A stretch of DNA of 48,728 nt from Actinomycetales bacterium UBA1416 (GCA_002304945.1 DBPQ01000054.1:1-48728); one strand, 5' to 3'. Counted from the first letter of the stretch, positions 22,868 through 31,259 are shown. The notes: generated by a model not told the origin, from the letters alone. A program made the numbers and translations.

Positions 22868-23581
22868 ATGCACGATCGGAGGCCCATGATCGGCACAGAT
22901 GTCGAGCTCGATCGGCTCTACGCGCTCTTGAACGAACTCTCCGACCGGGCTCGAGGACCTCGACGACTCATCGACTGCGATGGGCGGATGGGCTGGCCGC
23001 AACGAGGCGTGTACTTCTTCTTCGAGCCTGGCGAGACCCGCCGGGACGGGTCGCCCCGGGTTGTCCGGGTCGGCACTCACGCTCTCAAGCCCGGATCGGA
23101 CACGACCCTGTGGGGACGCCTATCGCAGCACCGGGGAACGGGCAGCGGCGGCGGTAACCATCGCAGTTCGATCTTCCGGCGACACGTCGGGACCGCACTG
23201 CTCCTCGGCGACAAGGACCTTGCCACTGATCCATCCCACGCAACCTGGGGGCGAAAGTCAGCGGACGCAGCCATACGTGCGCTCGAACTCGACCACGAAC
23301 GACGGGTAAGCCACTTGATTCGCCACATGCCATTCCTGTGGCTGCCCGTGGATGACCCAGCTGGCCCAACCAGCGACCGCGGACACATCGAAGCCGGCAC
23401 CATCGCCATTCTCAGCAGGCTCTCCAACGCTGCCGCAGACTCCCCTTCGCCGGGCTGGCTGGGCAAACACTCCAATCGCGAGGCGATCGTCGGATCAGGG
23501 CTGTGGAACATCAACCACGTTCGCAACCCACGTAACCCCGACACCCTCACCATCCTCGAGCACTGGGTGCACCGTTTCTGA
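22868..23581 (+). CDS. GIY-YIG-like nuclease-family protein
   Basis: The 237-aa protein has an N-terminal part containing RGVYFFFEPGETRRDGS, followed by RVVRVGTHAL and LWGRLSQHR. This order (Gly-Val-Tyr strand, Val-Gly-Thr strand, Arg helix) matches the GIY-YIG fold. A conserved block GGGNHRSSIFRRHVG and a C-terminal MPFLWLPVDDPAGP and SGLWNINHV follow. I recall similar proteins in actinobacterial restriction or defence loci; function is not established. The ATG lies 4 bp after the Mrr fragment's stop, so it was probably co-transcribed with the intact mrr gene. It appears intact although its partner is broken. Confidence 0.6.
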   Translation: MHDRRPMIGTDVELDRLYALLNELSDRARGPRRLIDCDGRMGWPQRGVYFFFEPGETRRDGSPRVVRVGTHALKPGSDTTLWGRLSQHRGTGSGGGNHRSSIFRRHVGTALLLGDKDLATDPSHATWGRKSADAAIRALELDHERRVSHLIRHMPFLWLPVDDPAGPTSDRGHIEAGTIAILSRLSNAAADSPSPGWLGKHSNREAIVGSGLWNINHVRNPRNPDTLTILEHWVHRF

Positions 23582-23607
23582 TCGGCTACGGGCTTTGTGG
23601 GGTTCGG

Positions 23608-24321
23608 CTACCCGGCGATGATGAGGTAGATGCCGAGGGCGGCAAGAAGGACCAGGACGTACCTCTCGAACCCAGCGGGGGTGGCCGTGGAGATGAACCG
23701 CTTGGCAGCCCACGTGCCGGCGATCATCGCGACGCCGAGCAGCGCCCCCAGCAGCCAGAACTCCTGATCGAGGGTGATCATGCTGCCGTACACCACGGTC
23801 TTGGTGGCGTGCATCGCCAACGCGGTGGTGGCCTCGCTGGCGATGTACGCCACCGGCGCCAATCCCAGGGACAGGAAGATCGCCGCCCCCAGCGGTCCGG
23901 CGCTCCCGACCAGCCCGGACAGCAACCCCGTCACCCCACCCCCGGCCACCAGGACCACGGTGGAGGGCTTGAACCTCAGCACACCGGTGTACTTCAGGAT
24001 CGCGAACACCAGCACCGCGACCCCGATCGCCCGGGTGACCAGGTCCTTCGGCAGGGACACGAAAGAGACCGCCCCCACCACGCTCAGCGGGATCGCGCCG
24101 AGCAGAAACCACCCGACCGGTTTCCACGCAATCACACGGAACCCGAGACCGGCGCGGGACAGGTTCCCCACCAGTTGCACCACCGTGAGCAGTGGGACCG
24201 CCTGTTCCGCGCCCACCACCGCCGTCAACAACGGCAGCAGCAGCAACGCGCCCCCGAACCCGGCCGAGCCCGAGATCGCGGCCGCGACGAACGCGCCGAC
24301 GACCAACAGGGCCACGTCCAT
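23608..24321 (-). CDS. TauE/SafE (sulfite exporter) family permease
   Basis: A 237-aa integral membrane protein, hydrophobic almost throughout with about eight helices. It has the two-repeat TauE/SafE pattern: SGSAGFGGALLLLPLLTAVV in the first half and GLLSGLVGSAGPLGAAIFLS in the second. The family includes organosulfonate, sulfite and probably metal or anion carriers. The ATG at 24321 was chosen because GGAGGTG precedes it; an in-frame ATG at 24351 is less well placed. It is transcribed divergently from a Fur-family gene that leads into CbiMNQO, so a metal-related role is possible but unproven. Confidence 0.85.
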   Translation of the reverse strand: MDVALLVVGAFVAAAISGSAGFGGALLLLPLLTAVVGAEQAVPLLTVVQLVGNLSRAGLGFRVIAWKPVGWFLLGAIPLSVVGAVSFVSLPKDLVTRAIGVAVLVFAILKYTGVLRFKPSTVVLVAGGGVTGLLSGLVGSAGPLGAAIFLSLGLAPVAYIASEATTALAMHATKTVVYGSMITLDQEFWLLGALLGVAMIAGTWAAKRFISTATPAGFERYVLVLLAALGIYLIIAG

Positions 24322-24499
24322 CCGGCCCACCTCCACCTCGCGCGGCCACATCCGTCATGGATGATCGTCCTCCCCACCAAAGACCACGGTATCTATGCTC
24401 GCCCGATTGCCAGCGACCCTCGGATGCGGGGGCCGATCGGCTGCGGGCTTCGCAGGGCTTCCAGAGTGGGCGGGGAAGACCCCAATCTAGACTGTCGTC

Positions 24500-25015
24500 G
24501 TGGACATTCATCCGGGCGCCGCCCGCCCGACCGTGGCGAACGCCGAGGTGATCGCCTGGGTTGCGAAGGAGCTCAGGGCGCGGGGTGAACGGATGACGGG
24601 CCCGCGGACGGCGGTGCTGACGGCGTTGGGTGAGGATCCGGGGCATCTGACCGTGGAGGACGTGGTCGCGGCGGTTGCCGCAGTGGATTCCTCGGTGCAC
24701 CGCTCCTCCGTGTACCGCGCCCTGGAGGCGCTGTGCGAGTTGGGGGTGGTACAGCACATCCACCTGAGCCACGGCACCACCGCCTACCACCTGTCCTCGA
24801 TCGAGGGCCCGCACCCGCACGCCCAGTGCGTGCGCTGCGGAGTCGTCCGGGACCTGCCGCCCCACCTCCTCGACGACGTCGCCGTCCACCTGGCCACCGA
24901 CTTGCGGTTCACCCTGGATGCCACCCACGTGGCGCTGTCCGGGCTGTGCGCCGCCTGCTCCGAAACCGACGCTTCGTCACCCGAAACACCCATTATTGCG
25001 ACCCATCTGCATTAG
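24500..25015 (+). CDS. Fur-family metalloregulator
   Basis: The 171-aa protein carries the Fur winged helix (ELRARGERMTGPRTAVLTAL; HRSSVYRALEALCELGVVQ). It also has the metal-binding second domain with HIHLSHGTTAYHL, HPHAQCVRCGVV (structural Cys-x-x-Cys) and a second Cys-x-x-Cys, GLCAACSE. The GTG start lies 6 nt after TAGACT (24488-24493), a leaderless arrangement. It precedes the cobalt/nickel-type ECF genes by 42 bp. It is therefore a likely repressor responding to nickel, cobalt or zinc (Nur/Zur-like); the metal cannot be read from sequence. An inverted repeat at its 3' end may be its operator for cbiM. Confidence 0.88.
   Translation: MDIHPGAARPTVANAEVIAWVAKELRARGERMTGPRTAVLTALGEDPGHLTVEDVVAAVAAVDSSVHRSSVYRALEALCELGVVQHIHLSHGTTAYHLSSIEGPHPHAQCVRCGVVRDLPPHLLDDVAVHLATDLRFTLDATHVALSGLCAACSETDASSPETPIIATHLH
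24994..25014 (+). promoter_or_regulatory. Candidate metalloregulator operator upstream of cbiM
   Basis: TATTGC (24994-24999), 9 nt, then GCATTA (25009-25014) form an inverted repeat with one mismatch. It is in locally AT-rich sequence, overlaps the end of the Fur-family gene and lies 43 bp before cbiM. The gap to cbiM is too short for a cobalamin riboswitch, so protein control is more likely. Confidence 0.35.
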
Positions 25016-25057
25016 TCTCCTTCTGGTATCCGGCGCTGACCCGACCCTGGAGGTGCG

Positions 25058-25747
25058 ATGCACGTTCCTGACGGTTTCCTGGACGTCCCGACATCGGCGG
25101 CGACCGTCGCCGTCGCGGCGGCTGGTATCGCACTGGCCCTGCGTGGTGCCCGCAGCGAACTGGATGAGCGCACCGCACCGCTCGCGGGACTGACGGCCAC
25201 GTTCGTGTTCGCCGCCCAGATGATCAACTTCCCGGTCGCGGCCGGCACCTCCGGACACCTGCTCGGCGGGGCGCTTGCCGCGGTCCTCGTCGGCCCCTGG
25301 ACCGCCACGCTCTGCCTGTCCGTGGTCCTGATCGTGCAGGCGTTGCTGTTCGCCGACGGCGGCATCACCGCTCTGGGCACCAACATCGTCCTCATGGCGC
25401 TCGTCGGGGTGTGGGTGGGGTGGGGGGTGTTCCGGCTGGCACGGTCCGTCCTGCCCCAGCGCCGCACGATGGTCCCTGTTGCCAGCGCGCTCGGTGCCTT
25501 CGTCAGCGTCCCCGCTGCCGCTCTGACCTTCGCGGCCCTGTTCACCGTCGGTGGGGCAGTGCCCGTCGAACCGGCCACCGTGTTCCTTGCCATGGGGAGC
25601 GTCCACCTGCTCATCGGCCTCGGGGAGGCCGTGATCACCTGGATGGTGGTCTCCGCCGTCGTGGGAGTTCGACCCGATCTCGTCCACGGGGCGCGTCCCA
25701 TCGCGTCCGCTGTGCCCCTCACCGTCACCGAAGGTGCCCCCGCATGA
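25058..25747 (+). CDS. cbiM: Cobalt/nickel ECF transporter substrate-binding component CbiM
   Basis: CbiM is the membrane S-component that binds Co2+ or Ni2+. The 229-aa protein starts MHVPDGFLD; the N-terminal Met-His is part of the metal site. Further marks are FVFAAQMINFPVAAGTSGHL with the conserved His, and a hydrophobic build of about seven helices. The ATG has a Shine-Dalgarno (GGAGGTG) 5 nt upstream. The stop overlaps the cbiN start. No cobalamin or nickel enzyme genes lie in the window, so Co versus Ni remains open. Confidence 0.93.
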   Translation: MHVPDGFLDVPTSAATVAVAAAGIALALRGARSELDERTAPLAGLTATFVFAAQMINFPVAAGTSGHLLGGALAAVLVGPWTATLCLSVVLIVQALLFADGGITALGTNIVLMALVGVWVGWGVFRLARSVLPQRRTMVPVASALGAFVSVPAAALTFAALFTVGGAVPVEPATVFLAMGSVHLLIGLGEAVITWMVVSAVVGVRPDLVHGARPIASAVPLTVTEGAPA

Positions 25748-26094
25748 CCATCGCCGCATACAACCGCCGCAGCCGGGTGCAGTGGGTCGCCGGCCTGGTG
25801 GTGGTCCTCCTCCTCGCCGGCGTCATCAGCCTCTTCGCCTCGCCGTCACCCGACGGCCTGGAGTACGTCGCGGCGGAGGTGGGCTTCTCGGGCTCCGCCG
25901 CGGAGCACGTGGCGGCTGACGGGCCACTGGCGGACTACCAAGTCGCGGGCGTGACGGATGACCGGCTCTCCGGTGGGCTGGCGGGCGTCCTCGGCACCGG
26001 CGTCGTCCTCGTTCTCGCCTCGGGCCTGGCCTGGGTATTGCGCCGTCCCCGCCCCCGGACCGCCCCAGCACCCCAGAACGCTGGGACACTCTGA
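25744..26094 (+). CDS. cbiN: CbiN-like / PDGLE-domain subunit of ECF transporter
   Basis: The 116-aa protein has an N-terminal helix (VQWVAGLVVVLLLAGVI), the PDGLEYVA segment that defines the PDGLE domain, and a C-terminal helix (LGTGVVLVLASGLAWVL). In NiCo ECF importers this small two-helix protein supports CbiM. The ATG overlaps the cbiM stop. It is the PDGLE form rather than classic CbiN; the role follows from its place in the operon. Confidence 0.85.
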   Translation: MTIAAYNRRSRVQWVAGLVVVLLLAGVISLFASPSPDGLEYVAAEVGFSGSAAEHVAADGPLADYQVAGVTDDRLSGGLAGVLGTGVVLVLASGLAWVLRRPRPRTAPAPQNAGTL

Positions 26095-26859
26095 GTGGGC
26101 TCTCCCTCCGTCCTCAACCTGCACCACCACGCGAACTCGCCGGTCCACCGCCTGCCGGCCCACGTGAAGATCGTGGCGTTGCTCGGGTACGTGGCGGCCG
26201 TGGTCGCGACGCCGCGCGAACTGATCTGGCCCTACACGCTCCACCTTGCCCTGCTGCTCGGCGTGATCGCGGCCTCCCGCGTCCCGCTCGCCGTCCTCGC
26301 CCGGGGGCTCGCAATCGAGACGCCATTCGTGCTGTTCGCGCTGCTGCTGCCGTTCGTCGCCACCGGCCCGACCACCACCCTCCTCGGCCTGACCGTCTCC
26401 CCCACGGGGCTGTGGGCAGCCTGGGCGCTGCTCGCGCGTGGCACCCTCGGCGTGCTCGCGGCCCTCACCCTGGCGGCCACCACGGAGTCGCGGGACCTGC
26501 TCCACGGGCTCCGCCGGCTGCGGTTGCCGGGTCAGATGGTGGAGATCATGGGGTTCATGGTGCGCTATGTGGACGTGATCAGTGACCAATGGCGTCGCAT
26601 GCGCATCGCCCGCGAGTCCCGGTGCTTCACCGCCACCACCGTGACAGGGTGGCAAACCCTCGGCCGCTCCCTCGGTGCGCTGTTCATCCGGTCCTACGAG
26701 CGCGGCGAACGCGTCCACCTCGCGATGCTCTCCCGCGGCTACGCCGGCACCATGCCACTGGCGACCACCAGCGTCGCAACCCGGTCCCAATGGGTCCTCG
26801 CCGGCACGTTCGTGGCCGCATCGGCGCTCATCAGCCTCGTCGGCGCGAGGCTGCAATGA
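26095..26859 (+). CDS. cbiQ: ECF transporter transmembrane (T) component CbiQ
   Basis: The 254-aa membrane protein begins with GTG directly after the cbiN stop. It contains the CbiQ/EcfT pattern: early VHRLPAHVKIVALLGYV, and late MRIARESRCF followed by LFIRSYERGERVHLAMLSRG. These two short helices with Ala-Arg-Gly-like motifs couple to the ATPases. About five membrane helices are visible. The stop overlaps the cbiO ATG. Confidence 0.92.
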   Translation: MGSPSVLNLHHHANSPVHRLPAHVKIVALLGYVAAVVATPRELIWPYTLHLALLLGVIAASRVPLAVLARGLAIETPFVLFALLLPFVATGPTTTLLGLTVSPTGLWAAWALLARGTLGVLAALTLAATTESRDLLHGLRRLRLPGQMVEIMGFMVRYVDVISDQWRRMRIARESRCFTATTVTGWQTLGRSLGALFIRSYERGERVHLAMLSRGYAGTMPLATTSVATRSQWVLAGTFVAASALISLVGARLQ

Positions 26860-27599
26860 GTCTCCCCGTGGTGGACGTCCGCCGCCTGGCCTACGCCTAC
26901 CCGGACGGCCACCAGGCCCTCTTCGGTGTCGACCTCCAGATCCACACGGGCGAACGCGTGGCGCTCCTCGGCCCGAACGGCGCGGGCAAGACCACCCTCA
27001 TCCTGCACCTCAACGGCATCCTCACCGCCGGAGCCGGATCGGTCGCCATCTCCGGCCTCCCGGTGACCCGCCCCAACCTGACCGAGATCCGCCGGCGCGT
27101 CGGCGTCGTCTTCCAGGACCCCGACGACCAGCTCTTCATGCCCACCGTGCACGACGACGTCGCGTTCGGTCCCGCCAACCTCGGGATGCGCGGGGACGAG
27201 CTGGAGCGCCGCGTGCATGATGCCCTCGCCGTCGTCGGCATGGAAGCCCACGCACGCCGGCCACCCCACCACCTGTCGTTCGGCCAGCGCCGTCGTGTTG
27301 CCGTCGCCACCGTGCTGGCAATGCGGCCCGAGATCCTCGTGCTCGACGAGCCCACCTCCAACCTCGACCCCTTCTCGCGGCGGGAACTCGCCGACATCAT
27401 CACCGGCCTCGATGTCACCGTGCTCATCGTCACCCACGACCTGCCCTATGCCCTGCACCTGTGCGAACGCTCGGTCATCCTCGCGGACGGGACCATCGCC
27501 GCGGACGGTCCCACCCGCGACATCCTCGCGAACGCGAAACTGATGGGCGCCCACCGCCTCGAGCTGCCCTACGGCTTCGACCCCACATACGGCCGGTAA
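26856..27599 (+). CDS. cbiO: ECF transporter ATPase CbiO
   Basis: The 247-aa ABC ATPase energises the metal importer. Walker A is LLGPNGAGKTTL, the Q-loop is GVVFQDPDDQLF, the signature is LSFGQRRRVAVA, Walker B is LVLDEPTSNLDP and the switch His is in VTHDLPY. LSFGQ in place of LSGGQ is common in this group. The FQDPDDQLF segment is typical of ECF ATPases. As only one ATPase gene is present it should act as a homodimer. The gene ends the cbiMNQO operon and a hairpin follows. Confidence 0.95.
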   Translation: MSLPVVDVRRLAYAYPDGHQALFGVDLQIHTGERVALLGPNGAGKTTLILHLNGILTAGAGSVAISGLPVTRPNLTEIRRRVGVVFQDPDDQLFMPTVHDDVAFGPANLGMRGDELERRVHDALAVVGMEAHARRPPHHLSFGQRRRVAVATVLAMRPEILVLDEPTSNLDPFSRRELADIITGLDVTVLIVTHDLPYALHLCERSVILADGTIAADGPTRDILANAKLMGAHRLELPYGFDPTYGR

Positions 27600-27627
27600 G
27601 GCGTCGCCCTCCACAAAGGATCACGTG

Positions 27628-27651
27628 GCGTTGGGGTACACCCCAACGCCA
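27628..27651 (+). terminator. Hairpin after cbiO
   Basis: GGCGTTGGGG and CCCCAACGCC form a perfect 10-bp stem around TACA, 28 bp after the cbiO stop. No T-tract follows, as is often the case in high-GC actinobacteria. Confidence 0.65.
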
Positions 27652-27903
27652 CACCCCGCGAGCAGGTGTTTCCCCTGTTGCACCAAGTCGATTCCGGCCT
27701 TCTGCAACAGATCTGAGCTCGAGTCCTGACTTCACTCACCAGGTCAGCGACCCCCTCGTGGACAGCGCCCTGACGCTGCCGTCGTCCCCACGGCGGCCAG
27801 CCGCCAACAAGGTCGCGGCAACGCCGTAGGCCCTCACCCGCCGCAACGGCGTGCAGACCCCGCACACGACCTGTGGCACGATCAGCGCGAGCGGGAGGTA
27901 CAC
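27652..27903. other. Intergenic stretch with a second inverted repeat
   Basis: Together with the hairpin this gives about 300 bp without a convincing gene between cbiO and the AI-2E family gene. Perfect 8-bp arms CTGTTGCA (27675-27682) and TGCAACAG (27703-27710) flank 20 nt. They could be an operator or part of a small RNA, but nothing else supports either. A Shine-Dalgarno-like GGGAGG lies just before the next ATG. Confidence 0.3.
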
Positions 27904-29103
27904 ATGCGTGGAGGCAACGGCCAGCAGGTCAACCGGGAGGGCGTGACCAGGGTGGTCCTGGTCCCGGGCAACGTCTGGCGGATCGGGCTGGTGGTGATCG
28001 GGCTGATCGTGCTGTTCGCGGTCGGGCGATTCGTCCTGGGCGAGGGCGCGTCGCTGATCTTCACCGCGGTGATGGCCTGGTTCATCTCACTGGCGATGGA
28101 GCCCGCGGTCAGCCGGCTCGCTCGCCACATGCCGCGCGGGGCCGCGACCGGCCTCGTCCTCCTCGCCGTGGTCCTGTTCCTGGTGGTCTTCTTCTCGCTG
28201 TTCGGGGCGCTGATCGTCGAGCAGGTCACCAACCTCGTCCAGAGCCTGCCCGACTTCGCCCGGAACGCCCTCACCTGGGTCAACGGCCGCTTCGGCACCG
28301 ACTACGCCCTCGAGGACCTCTGGGAGACCCTCAACCTCGACACCGACCGCCTCGCCGACATGGCCAGCCAGCTCGCCGGCGGTGTGCTCGCGGTGCTGGG
28401 CTCGATCGCCGGGGCCGTGGCCTCGTTCTTCATCTTCGCGCTGCTGCTGTTCTACCTCTCCGCGGACGGGCCGCGGCTGCGCCGCTGGATCGCCACCCTG
28501 TTCCCACCCCGGATCCAGGAGACCACCGTGGTGGTCTGGGACACCATGGCCGAGAAGACCGGCCGCTACGTCAGCGCCCGCCTGGTGCTGGCCGCCGTCA
28601 ACGCGACCGCCACCGCCATCGTGTTCCTCATCATCGGGCTGCCGTCCTGGCTCGCCCTCGCGCTGTGGACCGGCATGGTGGCGCAGTTCGTGCCCGCCAT
28701 CGGCACCTACATCTCCATCGTGCTGCCCGTGCTGGTGGGGCTGCTCAGCCCGAACCCGTGGCTCGGCGTGATCGTGCTCGGCTGGGGCATCCTCTACCAG
28801 CAGGTCGAGAACCTGACGATCGAGCCCCGCATCAGCGCCCGCGCCGTCAACGTGCACCCCGCCGTCAGCTTCGGCTCGGTCATCCTGGGCACGGCGATGT
28901 TCGGCGTCGCCGGCGCTCTCCTCGCCATCCCCGTGGTGGCGATGCTCCTCACCCTCCTCGACCTCTACCGCACCCGCTACGACGTCCTCCCCCAGCTCGA
29001 GGACGAGTTCAACGACGGTGTCCCGTCCTCCCGTATCGCCGCCGGGGCTGGCGGCAGCCCCGGGGCGGACGACGACGCAGCCACGGCGCCGTCGTCGTCC
29101 TAG
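27904..29103 (+). CDS. AI-2E/PerM family transporter
   Basis: A 399-aa membrane protein of the AI-2E family (TqsA/YdiK/PerM). It opens with paired helices (IGLVVIGLIVLFAVGRFVL; SLIFTAVMAWFISLAMEP) and a central amphipathic region. The conserved C-terminal half contains FVPAIGTYISIVLPVLVGLL, then QQVENLTIEPRISARAVNVH, then VHPAVSFGSVILGTAMFGV. Some members are Na+/H+ antiporters and others have been linked to autoinducer-2 export, so substrate is open. The C-terminal tail of about 30 residues is low-complexity Ala/Gly/Ser/Asp. It is monocistronic and converges on the LLM oxidoreductase gene. Confidence 0.88.
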   Translation: MRGGNGQQVNREGVTRVVLVPGNVWRIGLVVIGLIVLFAVGRFVLGEGASLIFTAVMAWFISLAMEPAVSRLARHMPRGAATGLVLLAVVLFLVVFFSLFGALIVEQVTNLVQSLPDFARNALTWVNGRFGTDYALEDLWETLNLDTDRLADMASQLAGGVLAVLGSIAGAVASFFIFALLLFYLSADGPRLRRWIATLFPPRIQETTVVVWDTMAEKTGRYVSARLVLAAVNATATAIVFLIIGLPSWLALALWTGMVAQFVPAIGTYISIVLPVLVGLLSPNPWLGVIVLGWGILYQQVENLTIEPRISARAVNVHPAVSFGSVILGTAMFGVAGALLAIPVVAMLLTLLDLYRTRYDVLPQLEDEFNDGVPSSRIAAGAGGSPGADDDAATAPSSS

Positions 29104-29163
29104 TGGCGCGGGCGAGGCGCCGCCGTCGCCCCGTGCGAGGGTGCGCGCAACCGAGCGAAGCCG

Positions 29164-30180
29164 TCAGCGCCAGCCGAGCTCTCGGGCCACCGCCAGCACG
29201 CCCTCGATCACGTGCGCGTTGTACTCCACCCCGAGCTGGTTGGGGACCGTGAGCAGGAGGGTGTCCGCCGCGGCGATGGCCTCATCCTTCGCCAGCTCCG
29301 TGACGAGCGCCTCCGGTTCCGCCGCGTAGGTCTTCCCGAACCGGGCGGGACCGCCGTCGAGAAAGCCCACCTGGTCCTGGCTGCGCGTCTCCCGCAGGAA
29401 GTAGGCGCGATCCTGGTCCGAGACGATCGGGAAGATGCTGCGGCTGACGGACACGCGCGGCTCCCAGCCGTGGCCCGCCGCGCGCCAGGCGTCGCGGAAG
29501 CGTTGCACCTGCTCGGCCTGCAACTGGTGGAAGGGCACGCCGGTGTCCTCCGTGAGCAGGGTGGAACTCATGAGGTTCATGCCCTGTTGCCCGGTCCACT
29601 CCGCGGTGGCGCGGGTCCCGGCTCCCCACCAGATGCGCCGCCGCAGCCCTGGGGAGTGCGGTTCGATCCGCAGCAGCCCGGGCGGGTTCGGGAACATCGG
29701 GCGCGGGTTCGGTTCCGCGAACCCCTCCCCCTCGATCACCTCCAGGAACCTCGCGGTGTGGCGGCGGGCCATGTCCGCGTCCGTCTCGCCGTCGGCGGGG
29801 TGGTGGCCGAAGTGGCGGTAGCCGTCGATGACCTGCTCGGGTGACCCGCGGCTGATGCCCAGCTGCAAGCGCCCGCCGGCGATGAGGTCCGCCGCGCCGG
29901 CGTCCTCCGCCATGTAGAGCGGGTTCTCGTACCGCATGTCGATGACGCCGGTGCCGATCTCGATCCGGCTGGTCCGCGCTCCAACGGCGGCCAGCAGCGG
30001 GAACGGCGAGGCCAACTGCCGGGCGAAGTGGTGCACGCGGAAGTAGGCCCCGTCCGCGCCGAGTTCCTCGGCCGCCTCCGCCAGCTCGATCGACTGGAGC
30101 AGGACGTCGGCGGCGGACCTGGCCTGCGACGCCGGGGACGGCGTCCAGTGCCCGAACGAGAGGAACCCGATCTTCTTCAT
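29164..30180 (-). CDS. LLM class (luciferase-like) flavin-dependent oxidoreductase
   Basis: The 338-aa TIM-barrel protein belongs to the bacterial luciferase-like F420/FMN oxidoreductases. Marks are KKIGFLSFGHWTP at the N-terminus, GADGAYFRVHHFARQLASPF, RIEIGTGVIDMRYENPLYMA, and GGRLQLGISRGSPEQVIDGY. ATG 30180 follows a GAGGTG ribosome site; the longer frame from 30228 lacks support. The reaction, a flavin-linked monooxygenation or dehydrogenation, cannot be narrowed further. It is divergent from the diaminopimelate dehydrogenase gene, about 95 bp away. Confidence 0.85.
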   Translation of the reverse strand: MKKIGFLSFGHWTPSPASQARSAADVLLQSIELAEAAEELGADGAYFRVHHFARQLASPFPLLAAVGARTSRIEIGTGVIDMRYENPLYMAEDAGAADLIAGGRLQLGISRGSPEQVIDGYRHFGHHPADGETDADMARRHTARFLEVIEGEGFAEPNPRPMFPNPPGLLRIEPHSPGLRRRIWWGAGTRATAEWTGQQGMNLMSSTLLTEDTGVPFHQLQAEQVQRFRDAWRAAGHGWEPRVSVSRSIFPIVSDQDRAYFLRETRSQDQVGFLDGGPARFGKTYAAEPEALVTELAKDEAIAAADTLLLTVPNQLGVEYNAHVIEGVLAVARELGWR

Positions 30181-30275
30181 GTGATCGGCAACACCTCGCC
30201 GCTTCACGCCATTCCACCGGGACCACATCGTGACCGGCCGCGGGCTCCATCGAGCGCCTCGCTATCGTGACGCAC

Positions 30276-31259
30276 ATGAGTACCATCCGGATCGGGATCG
30301 TGGGGCACGGCAACCTGGGGCGGGGGGTGGAGGCCGCCGTCGGGAGGAACCCGGACATGGAGGTGGCGGCCATCTTCACGCGCCGCGACCCCGCGGCGGT
30401 GACGCCGGTGGTGGACGGCACCCCGGTGCACGCGCTGGCCGAGGTGGACGCCCACGCCGGCGCCGTCGACGTCCTCATCCTCTGCGGCGGCTCCAAGCAG
30501 GACCTGCCGGAGCAGACGCCCGCGCTGGCGAGGCGCTTCAACGTGGTCGACAGCTTCGACACCCACGCCCGCATCCCCGAGCACTTCGCCGCCGTCGACG
30601 ACGCCGCCCGGGCGGGCGGCACCATCGCCCTGATCTCGGCGGGCTGGGATCCGGGGCTGTTCTCCGTGAACCGGGTGATGGCCGAGGCCGTGCTGCCCGA
30701 CGGCGCCACCCACACCTTCTGGGGGCCGGGCCTGAGCCAGGGCCACTCCGACGCGATCCGCCGGATCCCCGGGGTGGCGGGCGCGGTCCAGTACACCATC
30801 CCCCGGGAGGAGGCGGTGGAGAGGGTGCGGGCCGGTGAGGCGGTCGAGTTCACGGCGCGCCAGAAGCACCTGCGGGACTGCTACGTGGTGCTGGAGGACG
30901 GCGCCAACCTCGCCGCGGTGCGCGACGCGATCGTGACGATGCCGCACTACTTCGACGAGTACGACACCGCCGTCACGTTCATCTCCGCCGAGGAACTGGC
31001 CCGGGACCACGCAGGCATGCCGCACGGGGGCTTCGTGGTGCGGAGCGGGGAGACCTCGGACGGCGTGGCGCAGGTGGTGGAGTACCGGCTGGCGCTCGAA
31101 TCCAACCCCGAGTTCACCTCCAGCGTGCTCGTGGCCTACGCCCGGGCGGTGGCGCGGATGAGCGCGGCGGGCGAGGTGGGGGCGCGGACGGTCTTCGACG
31201 TGGCGCCGGGCCTTCTCTCGCCGGCGAGGGCCGAGGACCTGCGCGCGCGGTACCTGTAG
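30276..31259 (+). CDS. ddh: Meso-diaminopimelate D-dehydrogenase
   Basis: The enzyme (EC 1.4.1.16) makes meso-diaminopimelate in one step from tetrahydrodipicolinate, ammonia and NADPH, bypassing the succinylase/acetylase routes to lysine and peptidoglycan. The 327-aa sequence has the nucleotide-binding start RIGIVGHGNLGRGVE, then PDMEVAAIFTRRDP, VDSFDTHARIPEHF, ISAGWDPGLFSVNR, FWGPGLSQGHSDAIRRIPGV and NPEFTSSVLVAYARA, all characteristic of Ddh. ATG 30276 is 7 nt after TATCGT (30263-30268), pointing to a leaderless transcript. The gene stands alone. Ddh is patchily distributed (Corynebacterium glutamicum is a known actinobacterial case). Confidence 0.92.
   Translation: MSTIRIGIVGHGNLGRGVEAAVGRNPDMEVAAIFTRRDPAAVTPVVDGTPVHALAEVDAHAGAVDVLILCGGSKQDLPEQTPALARRFNVVDSFDTHARIPEHFAAVDDAARAGGTIALISAGWDPGLFSVNRVMAEAVLPDGATHTFWGPGLSQGHSDAIRRIPGVAGAVQYTIPREEAVERVRAGEAVEFTARQKHLRDCYVVLEDGANLAAVRDAIVTMPHYFDEYDTAVTFISAEELARDHAGMPHGGFVVRSGETSDGVAQVVEYRLALESNPEFTSSVLVAYARAVARMSAAGEVGARTVFDVAPGLLSPARAEDLRARYL

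Noticed and set aside
24432..24441. GCCGATCGGC palindrome between the TauE and Fur-family genes as an operator
   Set aside because: Ten bases of GC-rich palindrome are expected by chance in this composition and there is no second copy near a promoter.
25016..25057. Cobalamin riboswitch upstream of cbiM
   Set aside because: Only 42 bp are available and no B12-box-like sequence is present.
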